NCBI GenBank assembly: GCA_001600875.1
Contig: BCLD01000007.1
Span: forward strand, 652,885 to 716,884
Direction: 5' to 3'
DNA length: 64,000 nt
Source of the DNA: Solicoccozyma terricola
Taxonomy: Eukaryota; Basidiomycota; Tremellomycetes; Filobasidiales; Piskurozymaceae
Shown: positions 1 to 10,628 of the stretch, piece after piece
Layout: each line of letters begins with the position of its first letter
Numbering within the stretch: the stretch's first letter is position 1
Position numbers and translations under genes: made by a program
The notes under the pieces: generated by a model
Told to the model about the DNA's origin: nothing
Databases searched by the model: none
Seen by the model: only the letters and a program-made list of their open reading frames with translations

Positions 1-598
1 CTATACCGCGATGTTGCTGGCAAAGGAGGACGGCACGGAGGAAGATATCGCCGTATGTCTGCAGGCCCTCTCGGAGATGCGGTGGGGTTTCGCGAAGACG
101 GCAGAGCGATCAGCAAAGTGAGTAGTGTGGGGGTAAGAAGAGGGCAATTCATACTCCCTTTTGACTAACAAATCCTCCCGCAGACTCCGGGAAAGATGGA
201 ACTCTCGCAATGGCGACTTCTCTCAAGGCAGCGCGCAGGCCTACGCGTATGCCTCTCAAAACGGTACTCCCGAAGGCCATCCAGCTTCCAGCTTAGGTGG
301 AATATCCGGAGCAATTATGAGCACTACCGCTTCTCAATCGAGTACCGCGTCGCCTGCCTCTTCTCTTCCGCCTGCAAGCTCTATCATCGATGATCTTTCG
401 ATCTCGGGACTGGGAGCCAATCCGAGCGGATGGTATCCGTTGGCGGACACGGCGAGTTTGTCGGCTAGCGCGACGGATTGCATGAGAATGCAGGAGGGTA
501 TGATGGGCGATGGAATGTATGCTCACGAGTTCGGATCTTTGGACGGTGTTGGCTCTAGAATTTATCAAGGACAAGGAATTCATCAAGGGTTTTTATGA
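1..598 (+). CDS. Probable fungal-specific transcription factor, C-terminal fragment
   Basis: Only the 3' end lies in the window. The reading frame runs from base 2 to 117, is interrupted by a GT-AG intron at 118-183, and continues at 184 to the TGA at 596-598. The first exon reads as an amphipathic helical stretch (LQALSEMRWGFAKTAERSAK) that resembles the end of the regulatory middle region of Zn2Cys6 transcription factors. After it comes a low-complexity tail rich in Ser, Ala and Gly, with no recognisable fold, ending in a Met/Gly-rich segment. No DNA-binding domain is visible because the 5' part is missing. The family assignment is an inference from the helical segment and tail composition; the coding status itself is well supported by the open frame across a clean splice. 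Confidence 0.5.
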
Positions 599-1278
599 CG
601 GTATTTTGGGGGTATTGGTCTTAGGAAGTAGAGGATGGGTGTACTTTGTTCATTGTAGAAAGACGTCGACGAATACTAGACGTCAGGCACCCATGTTGTG
701 CATCCTTGTACGTTATACAGTGACATAATTTGCGATCCTATTGAAAGTCAACCGACCTTTGCCATTTGAGCCGTAGTGTCATCAGAGCAAGTGTTTTAGC
801 AACTTGTGAGGGAAAAGTGGCGACAAAGGGCAAGAATGTCGAATTCGTCTGCAAAGTCGCCTGTCAAGACGTTTCCAAAAAATGACCTAGACCACACACC
901 ACATTCGAGGCGGCCTTGACTATCTGCCATGACGGCCGATGGATCGGCAAGGCCAGTCCGAGAGGTTTCTAGAACCGGCATGCCTCCAGGGAAGATAGCG
1001 ACCTTCTGCCACGGTTCGTTGGCGTCTCGGGGGATGGAGGAATGCTTTTCTGGGATCGGGAGGATGGCATCTATCACATACATGATGATTTTATACTAGA
1101 GCAGTGGTGTGACGGATTCCATTCCGACTCTGAACAAACAATGCGCCAAAAGTAAAAAGAAACCCCCTTGAGGATGAGACGTCAAGGGAGAAACAAATTG
1201 GGTACATAAAAAGAAAGACAACAAACAAGAACCCCCGGTTGTGGCTGTCTAAAAGCGGATAACTCTATCACATCCTCA
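599..1278. other. Intergenic, convergent 3' regions
   Basis: This 680-nt stretch separates the stop of the putative transcription factor from the stop of the Nudix gene on the other strand. It would hold both 3' UTRs. A 95-codon open frame on the minus strand (796-1083) has no flanking splice partners or recognisable motif and is not annotated as a gene. Confidence 0.5.
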
Positions 1279-2302
1279 TCAATTTCCGTCTGTGTCCATC
1301 AAAACTTCGTCTCGGTCTCCCGTCTCCGCATCCATCGCCTCCTTCCATCTCTCCTTGTATACTTTCGTTTGTTTCAATGCCTTTCCCATTTCGATTTTTG
1401 ATTTCTTCGTATACGTCCATTCTTCACATCTACGGATGGCTTCTGGGAGTGATACCCATTCTCGTTGACGTTGGGATTGTTCGAGCCTGTGTGGATTAGG
1501 TTTGGGAATTGGAAGGGAAGTCAGTGTGATGATGATGGAGTGGGGAATGGTGCTTGAGGTGATTTTGATTTTAAAAATGAGATCTTTGAGATTCTGTTGA
1601 GAGGTCCGAAGCCCCAGTGGATGACTTTTGTGCGCCATCGCCACACCAACGGACCTTGCCCAGAACGTCTGGCGAACACCATGAAGCGCGTCTGCACTCA
1701 CCAATTCTCATCCAACTCGTCCTTCGTAATTGCAATTTCAAAGATGTAATACTGTATCGTCCTCTGTTCATCTTTTGTCAGACATGTGTCTTGATAGATT
1801 GGTTGGAGGTCGGATGGGATTTGAGGGTTGAGTGGGGTGCCAGCTGATGGGAAAAAAGATTGCAGAAGGAGAATGATAAGGTGGATGCCCAGTCGTTAGT
1901 CAGTGGCACCGGAAAAAAAAAACAATGACCTCACACGACCCCCGCTCGCGATCACCGAAAACTCACCTTCCTCATTCGATTCTCTAATCGCAGCTTGAAC
2001 AAGAGTTTCACCCTTCTCCAATCCACCTTTCGGAACTACAAGACACCATTTCAAAACCCAATTCCCACGGCCATCACATCACCACATCAGCTTCGTCAGA
2101 CCCCTTGGCACCTCGCACCACTCTCACTCCTTCACTCACAGATCCACTTTGTGCTATGTTTCCTACTGGTAATCATCAACACGTGTCCTGTCGCCTGATC
2201 TACGGGGATAGCACAGCATACTATGCGGGTGGAGCCTGATGGGGGTTTGATGGATGACGAAGAAGGGGTGGAGGAGGTTGACGGTGGATGGGAGGCTGAC
2301 AT
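1279..2302 (-). CDS. Nudix hydrolase, diphosphoinositol polyphosphate phosphohydrolase-like
   Basis: Four exons on the minus strand (2302-2140, 2035-1967, 1843-1702, 1486-1279) give a 193-aa protein. Residues about 25-80 hold the Nudix core: a strand ending in KWIFPKGG followed by the Nudix box, which reads G-x5-E-x7-RESNEEAG with the catalytic glutamates present. The third position of the REUxEE motif is Ser rather than the usual hydrophobic residue. The PKGG element just before the box is typical of the DIPP/Aps1/DDP1 group, which cleaves diphosphoinositol polyphosphates and diadenosine polyphosphates. The last exon is a basic, Trp-containing helix (EWVSLPEAIRRCEEW) and an acidic tail. The start is the ATG at 2302, in frame with the core. 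It shares a 221-nt divergent promoter with TRM7. Substrate choice is inferred, not shown. Confidence 0.8.
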
Positions 2303-2523
2303 GGTGGTGTGCTGTTTGCAAGGGCTGTTGGAGCAGCTGGAAGACAGAGCGCGCCATGGGTCTTTGGGAAGGGGCAATTACGTAATCAATAGCGGGCAGT
2401 CGCCACTCACACGTGATAGTCCAACTTTGAATTGTCAACAGAAAAGTAGGAAGGGAGGGTGCCGCCCATACCACCGTTCTCAAGTCATCATCATCCTCCT
2501 CCTCAACCTCTTCGACCACCACC
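2303..2523. promoter_or_regulatory. Divergent promoter, Nudix gene / TRM7
   Basis: A 221-nt interval lies between two divergent start codons. It contains CACGTGA at 2410-2416 and the near-palindrome TTACGTAA just upstream. The CACGTGA word recurs in most divergent promoters of this window. No TATA box is obvious. Confidence 0.4.
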
Positions 2524-3866
2524 ATGTCCCGCTCAACGGCAGACAAACGGGACGTCTACTACAGACTATGCAAGTATTCGTCGAGTCTCGTTCCGGCCTG
2601 TTCCAGCGCCTCCGAACCTAGCCTCTTACCTCCCAACTGCTCATACCCATCCAGGTAAATCATCAGGCTACCGTGCCAGATCCGCTTTCAAACTCCTCCA
2701 TCTCGATGAACAATTCGATCTATTCAGAGGTGTTGAGATAGCTTGTGATTTATGTGCTGCACCTGGATCTTGGTCACAAGTTCTTTCCAGGAAACTCTCG
2801 TATGTCCCTTGACTCTCATTCCCATTTTCCCATCCACCATCTCCAGTCATTTTCTAAATCCGCAACGTGACACCACCCCCCTCTACCAGTCTCACCAAAA
2901 CCGGCCAATTACCTAAAATCATATCCATAGATCTCCAACCTATGGCACCACTACCAAACACCACCATCCTCTGTGGAGATATCACACTGCCACAGACGGT
3001 GGAGAGGATGTTGAATGCTATGGAAGGGAAAAAAGCTGACTTGGTCGTTTGCGATGGAGCGCCTGAAGGTGAGACGGAGGCTGGGTGTTTATTCGAAAGA
3101 ATGGGATTATCTGAAGCTGATTTGGTTTGAATTGCGGCGGTGGTGTGTGTGACTAGTCACTGGAGTGCATGACATGGATGCTTATCTCCATTCCCAACTC
3201 TTGCTGGCCGTGAGTCGAGTCTCAATCACCATCTTCTTTTCATCCTTTCTTTCTCAGACTACTAACCCACTTTTACCTACACCTCCACCGAAACAGGCAT
3301 TCACATTATCATTACCTCTTCTCTCCCCATCCGCAACTCTGATCTTCAAATTCTTCACATCTCCTACAGATCCACACGGTGACATACTCGTTTCATCTCT
3401 TCGCGGCTTCTTCGAATCGCCTCCATTCACCCAGTCTTCCTTGTCTGCACGAGGTGAACTGGAGTTACAAGGAGCGAAAGAGGGAACGTGTGATGTTCGT
3501 GGATACGACAAATTTGGAAGAAGAGGTGGTGTCTGGGTATCGAAACCTAGAAGTAGTAGAGCTGGATCTGCCGGTAAGTTCTTTTTGAATTGTTTGCTGG
3601 TAGTCAGTGCTTGAGAACCTCACATCACAAGACACTCAAACCACTTATTTTTTTAACACGTTGTAGAGGCGTTCCTCGTTTGTAGGAACTTCAAACCCCT
3701 AGCTGGGGGCGGACTGGATCTAACGCAGTTGGATATGGGGAAACCGTTGTCGTTGAATTCGTTTGATATTGGGGACGGTCATGAAGATGATGAAGATAAA
3801 GAGAAAGAAGAGGAGAGGAAGAGATGGGAGATGGTCAAGAAGTTTACGATTGGGGATTTGGCATGA
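2524..3866 (+). CDS. TRM7: tRNA (cytidine/guanosine 2'-O) methyltransferase, FtsJ family
   Basis: Six exons (2524-2569, 2655-2799, 2890-3068, 3157-3209, 3297-3573, 3667-3866) encode 299 aa. The N-terminus [20 protein letters not shown] matches the TRM7/FTSJ1 signature. The SAM-binding site [11 protein letters not shown] follows, then [13 protein letters not shown] with the catalytic Asp, and the late SSRAGSAEAFLVC motif. TRM7 methylates the 2'-O of positions 32 and 34 in the anticodon loop of tRNA-Phe, Leu and Trp, with partner proteins for each site. The first intron must be a GC-AG intron (2570-2654) to keep the conserved [11 protein letters not shown] frame. An extra Gly/Glu-rich stretch of roughly 30 residues sits before WVSKPRSSR compared with human FTSJ1 as I recall it. 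Confidence 0.93.
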
Positions 3867-4356
3867 CTGTCGGTTGACGGTTGACAACTGGAGCGGAAAA
3901 GGACTAAGCGTTGACGGGGACTTGCTTTTGTTTGGTTGTATAAAAGATACGGAGATATGATAATGGATGTTTTGGGAAACGATCAGATATCAGATACCAA
4001 AAGACCCGACCCCGAGTTGTTACAGTCTTCTTATTAACCCCTGAATTCCACCTTGAAGCACGTTACAATGGTAAAAAACAAAAACATGACAAGAAAGAAA
4101 GAAAGCACGGTACAGATATCCATTCATCGCAGGGGTTCGGCATTCAGAGCATTCGTGAGAGAAGGTATTGGTTCACAGAGTCGGGAGGTTTTTTTTTTCG
4201 TTGTTCTCTTGTTGTTCGTCTCGAGATGGGGTTTGGAGGTTGATTTTCGTTCTCGAAATGAGGTTGGGAGTAGATGTGCGTAAAGATGTTTTGAATTCTT
4301 GGATGTTAGTGTTGCGTTCGGGGGTTCGTACTGTCGCTGCCCGACCATTGCACTCC
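3867..4356. other. Convergent intergenic region
   Basis: This 490-nt stretch lies between the TRM7 stop and the SWI1 stop. It should contain both 3' UTRs. It is A/T-richer than the flanking exons, with a T10 run near 4189. No gene or RNA is recognised. Confidence 0.5.
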
Positions 4357-7300
4357 TCAGATCACCGACTCCATCGGCCACGCGCCAGGAGTGTTATCAC
4401 CGTCCCATTTCAGTCCCGCCGTCGGATTATAGGAATTCAACCAACCTTCCTCGCCAATTACGTCGTTCCGCTGGAATGCCGGTGACATGGCAGGCATCAT
4501 CACCACATGTTCGTTGCCATGTTTGGTAGCCGCCGGGGTTATTGCGTTGTCCGATTGAGGACTTGGATCAACGACGTGCGCGTTCACCAGTTCTGGGGTC
4601 GAATCGATACGGCTCGTCGGTTTGTCAGATGCCGCATTTGTTGCAGTCTTGTCATCATCGTCCCCATGCTCATCGCCTTCAGCGTCCTCGTCATCCTCGT
4701 CGTTCAATGCCGAATCATCAATGAAGAACGAGTAGTCAAAGACCTCCTCTGCAGGGTGCGTCACAGGTACCTCCCATGGCTTCGAGGCGTTGGAAGATAT
4801 CGCTCCGGTCGATCGTCGCATCTCCCAATCCCCATCGGCCCAAGCGGCAGGTAAGCTGAATCCCAACGCCTCGTCCATCGCTTGGTGTGCAAGACCTGAC
4901 TGCTCATTGAACTCTCGAAGACTTGTAAGAGATTGTGACAGGAAGTCGATGGGGTTCAGACGACCCTTCTCCTCCTCTTGCAATCGCGCATTGACCGCCT
5001 CCTGGCCGAGTTTCACGCCTAATGCGTTCACCTCGACCGCAGTAGGTGCCGGCAGAGGCATGTTCTGGACCATGCCCGATGTGAACATCGACCCGGGCGT
5101 CGGCTTATTGTCCTCGGGAGTCGCTGCAGCAGGCGATGGTTTGGTGTCGAGCGACGCGTTGTTGCTTACTGACGCCTTGCGCTTCGGTGCCTTCTTCGCC
5201 GCTCCCTTTTTGGCCACCGTACCCTGCTTGTTAGGAGTCGCCCCGGACGGAGATTCTATCGTAATCGGGCTCGATGTCTGCTGCGGGTTCGTCTTCACAC
5301 GCTTGCCAGGCGGTAGGTTGAGATCCTCCACTCGTAGCCTTGGCGCCAACTCGCTGCCTCCTGGCGTCAACGCCTGCACTTCCAACGCCATTTTGGATAC
5401 GCTGGCTGCGGACTGCTGCGACGGCGACGGACCTCGAAGAGCCGGTGCTTGGATACCGCCGAGCCCTGCCCTCGCAGCCTGTTGTGCGGTCTGTTGCGCA
5501 AATTGGGGCGAAACGTGCACCGTGATTGGCCAATTGCTGAAGTCGTTGGACAATCGCACGGCAGCTTTCGATAGTTCCGGGAGTGGCAGGATGGCCATCC
5601 CGGTTTCCCTCCAAATTTTGCTCGCCTCCTTCAGCAGGTTTGTCTGTAGAAGGAAAAACACTGAGTGCCCGATTTGAATAGTCACATCGTCGCGAGCGAA
5701 ACACCCACCAATGAGCATGCAATCTTCACCCTCTCCTCTTGGATATTCTGCCCATTCGAGCAAAGCAGACTGAGCATCCGGATGTTCGCCTGCGATTGAA
5801 TCATACGAGCCTTCTTGATCCAACTCTCGTAATGTGGCTTCTCGTTATCGGGGATGGCGAACGGCGTAATGCCTGATTGTCGCATGCAAAGGTGGTCAGA
5901 GACTCATACCTCTCGCAAAGCATGCAATCTACATCTACTCACTGGGTGCTCTTACGTCCCTATACGCCAGTCCCAGCATATAAGTCGCATTCTGGGCCTC
6001 CTCCGCGGTAGCGGCGCGGGGTACCGGCCCAGCCATGCCATTCTCACCCGGTGGTCCAGGTCTTGGACCAGTCGGCATTTGAGACCTCAGCGCCATGTCC
6101 ACTAATTGTGGATTACTTAGACAGTGTCTCACGAACAGCAGCTCTTGTGGAGGTAAACCGAGATTATGCAGCTCCGACTGAGTGAGCTTCGCCACCTCCG
6201 TGCGGAGATACTGCAGCCTACTTGGCTCGATGATCTGCAAGGCAGTGCGGAGGGTATGCAGGACATCTGCTGGCTGTGACTGCAAATCCTGCCCTTGGTT
6301 GGGCTGCATCTGACCCATCGACGCCTGGCCTTGCCTCGCATTTTGAAGCTGCATAGCAAGCAGGTTACGTTGCGCGTCGACCTGCGAAGTATTCTGCTGC
6401 TTCTTCATCCACCATATCCGCCAAGCGTTCTCCGTTTCCACGCAGGTCGCGAGGTAGAATTGCTGGAGAGCCGCAGCGATCCCAGTGTTGGTATGACCCT
6501 CGTTCGGATCCGCCGACAACAGACCCAGTTGAGCAGCGACTTTCATCCAATCCTTGCGCTCGGACACTTGACGTACACCACCAAGCCTCGAAACGATGCA
6601 GTACGCCGTATAAGCGTCGAACTGCCTTCCGCCAACCTCCGCCGCTGGAATTGTTTGATTTCGACTTTGGAAGGTCTTGTTGACTTGAGACCAGAACATC
6701 TCACGAGCCATGGTTGGTGGATCGCTGGTGGCAGCGCCAGTCCCCGGCAACTGCATTCCAGGCTGCGCCGGAGTGGTTGGCGGTAATCCAGACTGTTGCC
6801 CTGAGCGATTGGGACTTGGGTTCGTCATCTGCAACCCCGCGTTCGTCTGCAACCCGCCATTTGCGGCCCAATCCTCCGATAGGTCCTGAGCGCTGAACAG
6901 ATTCGAGTTCAGAAGATTTGGAGTGGCATTAGGCTGGACGGCAGCAGCGGCCATTTTGCCCAGGGGACTGTGAACGTCAAGTCAGGATAGAAGATTCGTT
7001 ACCACCATCGTGTAGCACAACTTACATGCCATTGTCCAACAGAAAGTCAAACTTCAGCCCTCGCTTGGAACATTCTTGCGAGAGTAGGTTGCGTCGCGTC
7101 TGCCACATTGGAATCTGGCTTTGAACTATGTTCCTATGGGGATGATCTGCTGGAAGCGTTGGGAGCATCTAGATGGCCAAAAGGAAATTGTCAACTCGGC
7201 GACAGACAGGGATGCTGGAGGCCACTCACTTGAATCGCTCTTGTCTTGAACTGCATGAACTTCTGGTTCATAGCGACACCATAGGCTTGCAGTTGCTGGT

Positions 7301-10300
7301 CAGTCATCAGAGCTAGATTCGGGAGCATCATCGCGCCACGAGCTTGTCCTTCTTCCTGCTGACCACCCATCGCGCCGAAGTTCGCGTTCTGCGATTGCAA
7401 GAATGGTGCGGTATTGTTACTGCCATCCCCGCTGCCTTGTTGGAAGTCCGTTTGCGGCAGGGCCTGATTCATCTGCTGAGCTGAAGATAAAATGCCTGAT
7501 GATTGTGCTGCACCGGCTGATAACGACTGCATGTTCTGAGCCTGTTGTCCTGCATTCAGTCGTGCCTGCGCGCTGGCGATAGATGCATGCTGCATCTGTT
7601 GAGCCCTGGAGTAGGCTTGTTGCGCCGTCACATTTGCATTCTGTATCTGCGCAGTGTTGCGAGGAGATACCTGAGGTTGCAATTGTGATGCGGGGGGCTG
7701 AGGCGTCAGTTGCTGACCATTGAATGCGTTGGCAGTGCGGCTGTGCTGTTCCTGAAGAGCTCGGAATTGAGCCGCAAAGGCCTGGGTGGGAAAATAAATG
7801 TCAAGACGACGGTCAAACAGAACTCTACGAATATGAGGCTCACCTCGCTTGAATCCATACCGCCACCACCACCACCGCCGGCGCCAAGAGCGTCCAAACC
7901 GAGGCCACTAGTCTGCGAGCCATCGTTGCCAGGCTGAGATATGTGACTGCCGCCGAATGTCATGTTTGTCGATCCGGGAGTCTGCCGCAGTGCTTGAACT
8001 TGAGCAGCGTTCAGCGCTGGACTGTTGTTATTGTGCTGGAATTGATTGCTTTGATTCTGCTGCATTATTTGGCCGAGCTGCTGCTGATTCTGGAGCTGAA
8101 TATTCTGAGTTGATGGGGTTGGCTGCTGCTGCTGCTGCTGCTGCTGCTGACCAGCTGCAGCCACCATATTCATGGCCTGTAGTCGAGTATTCTGGTCCAA
8201 GCCCGCCAACGAGATGCCGAGGTTGTTCGCAAAGCGGCCTTGCTGAACATTCTGCTGGAAGTTGTTCGGGTTCGGTGTGGTATTGAGATTGGGTGTCCCC
8301 ATCATACCGTGCTGGCCGAGCTGGCTGTTGCTGTTCGCCGGCGACGGCATCTGACCCTGATTTGCAGCGGGTCGTTGCTGGAGCATATTCTGACCCTGAC
8401 CCATCAAAAGCTTGGACAATTGGGCCATCTGCTCTGTCGTATATCCACCATCCGGTGACATGCCGAGGTGGTTCATGAGACTGAATATATCAAGGCAGTC
8501 AGAATCCATACGCAGACCACGAAAACCCTCGACACTTACCGCTCCATCAACAGCGGATCCACCGGCCGAGTATTGCCCGGCATCCCTCCAGGTCCCATTC
8601 TCGACATTTGCTGATCCATACCGCCATTAGTCTGAGCCTGTTGCTGCTGTTGCTGCTGCTGTTGTAACAACGCCTGCTGCTGCTGCTGAGCTTGCTGCAA
8701 TTGTTGCAAAGCATCTGTCGGGTTGTTGAGCTGTTGGCCCATGGTACCGCCACCTTGCTGCACGGACTGTGGCCCGTTATTCCCAGCTGCCTGATTACGA
8801 CCAACATTTTGCATCATCGCCATGAGTGCTGCCTGCTGCTGCTGGAAGTTCTGTTGGCTAGGCGTACGTTGATGTCCGCCTTGTTGCTGCGGTTGCGGTT
8901 GGAACTGGTTGCCCTGCTGCTGCTGGCCCTGAAGCAATTGCTGCATATTCTGCTGCTGCTGCTGCTGCTGATTCCCTTGCTGCGGCGGTCGACCTTGCAT
9001 TTGCACCATATTGAGAACATGCTGATTGAAGTCGAGATTTTGCTGCGATTGCTGTTGCTGTTGCTGCTGTTGACCTCCCATCTGACCGCCTTGCGACCGC
9101 TGTTGCGCCTGGGTGAGGCGTTGCATTTGAGCGATGGCATTCTGTTGTCGTTGTTGGAACGCGGCCAGTGCAGCCTGTTCGTTAAGCCAAGGCGAATGTG
9201 AAAGAGTCTCGTTAGTGATGACGTTCATTCCTATTTCGTCCGAGGCGTGGGGATGATATCGGGAACGAGCAGTGTAGGGGGAATCCCGAGTGGCATTTTG
9301 GTAAAGTGCGCACGAAGGGGATTCGAGGAAGAGTGGAGAGATGGGTGGGGAGTAGGGAGATGCAAGAGGATATCCGGAGGCGTGGCCGTCATCAAAGACA
9401 AGTGTACGGTGGAGTAGAGGGGGTCGATCTCGTCGATGTCGTCGAGGCATCACGGACTCGAGGAGTTCACGAAGATTTCGAGTAGGCGATGGATATCAGA
9501 CAACGACAGAGAGAGTGGAGTCGAAGAATGGAAGATGATTGGTAGAGGAGAGCCTGAAGGAGTGGAACCCCCTCAAACCAGATCGTCGTTGATGTCCTCC
9601 CATCTTCAACTCTCACATCACTGACCGTGCTTCCCAACCATCGACCGCTCCCGTAACGACAAAGGGGGGTGAGATCCTACCATTGTTGTCTCCCCCTTCA
9701 AACACACCGACCGGTCCCAACTCGGACTCTAAAGTCGAAACTTTTTTTTTTTTACAACGTCGGCGGGAAACGTGAGACGCAAATATCTCGCAAGCCTCAG
9801 ACTCGGAGTTACAATGCGTTCCTTTCACCGTGTTTTTTTTTTCATCATCCCACCTTTCAAGAAGAGTATCATCGTTTCGACCACGAGTGCGTATTTTTTT
9901 TCCACCACATTGAGTTAATCGAAACCGAAACGAGATCCACCAACCCATCTCGAGTTCCCAGAAACGACGACCCATTTCGAACAATTCCCTCTCCCACCCG
10001 CCAACGCCAACGCCAACGCCAACGCCAAAAACAGCCAAGAAAGACCCCCCCCCCCCCCCCCCCCCTCCCTCCCCAAAGCAAGCAAACGAAAAGAAAAGGA
10101 AACCAAATCCCCCATCACAACCCCCGACTTGTATCCCAAACTCACCGGTGGTAAATTATTAACCCCACTTTGACCCTGCATCATCGTTCCATTCAATCCA
10201 ACATTCATCCCTCCAAACCCAATTCCACCATTCCCACCACCTAAACCCATCCCCATTGACATCCCTAATCCATTCCCATTCCCTCCGAATTGTCCAACAC

Positions 10301-10628
10301 CACCTTGTTGTCCCTGTTGACCTTGTCCTTGACCTTGGCCTTGATTTTGACCCTGACCCTGACCTTGACCTTGACCTTGACCCTGCCCCTGCCCTTGCCC
10401 CTGTCCACTTTGTTGTCCTTGCATCAAACCAGGTGATCCCGAAATACCAATCGAAGTAATACCTCCACCTGCACTATTTCCCGATGCAACACTACCGACG
10501 TTACCTAAACCTACACCAACACTACCAGTGTTTTGAGAAGCTTGAGCGTATCTAGCGGCGTTTTGTATCCAAGCTTGTTGAGCTTGAACTTGAGATTGTT
10601 GTCTCGATGTGTCGGAGGGTTGGGACAT
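4357..10628 (-). CDS. SWI1: SWI/SNF chromatin-remodelling subunit with ARID domain (SWI1-like)
   Basis: Eight exons on the minus strand (10628-10146, about 9174-8540, 8480-7844, 7781-7230, 7168-7026, 6967-5943, 5872-5709, 5643-4357) give about 1641 aa. The ARID/BRIGHT DNA-binding domain is at about residues 900-1000: FW..VNKTFQSRNQ, GGRQFDAYTAYCIVSRLGG, then ALQQFYLATCVETEN. The rest is low-complexity: Gly-Gln repeats in exon 1, long Gln runs in exons 2-4 including (CAG)9 at 8123-8149, and Pro/Ser/Asp-rich C-terminal parts. This architecture (Q-rich N-terminus, one ARID, long C-terminal region) is that of fungal Swi1, a nuclear activator-contacting subunit of SWI/SNF. The exon 2 acceptor at 9174 is the best in-frame CAG after a 971-nt first intron, but it is the least certain junction. 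Exon 1 could instead be an alternative 5' exon. Confidence 0.82.
8123..8149 (-). repeat. (CAG)9 polyglutamine-coding microsatellite
   Basis: Nine uninterrupted CTG units on the plus strand are read as nine CAG codons in SWI1. Further shorter Gln runs with mixed CAA/CAG codons occur at about 8640-9080. The pure run is the one most likely to vary in length between strains. Confidence 0.9.
10047..10068. repeat. Poly-C tract in SWI1 intron 1
   Basis: An almost uninterrupted C run of about 20 nt lies inside the long first intron of SWI1 and reads as G on the coding strand. It is one of many such tracts in the window. Its exact length may be unreliable. Confidence 0.7.
10310..10412 (-). repeat. 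Gly-Gln coding hexanucleotide repeat
   Basis: Imperfect tandem units of 6 bp (plus-strand CCTTGA/CCCTGA/CCCTGC) encode a run of about 15 Gly-Gln dipeptides in SWI1 exon 1. The units are degenerate at third positions, so the dipeptide looks preserved by selection or is an old expansion. Confidence 0.85.

Noticed and set aside
796..1083. 95-codon minus-strand frame near the left edge
   Set aside because: No recognisable motif, no splice partners, and it lies where two convergent 3' UTRs are expected.
4790..5677. 295-codon plus-strand open frame
   Set aside because: It is antisense to the well-supported SWI1 last exons and reflects codon bias of that gene.
8692..9201. Leu-rich plus-strand frame resembling a leucine repeat protein
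   Set aside because: It is the antisense reading of CAG/CAA glutamine codons in SWI1.
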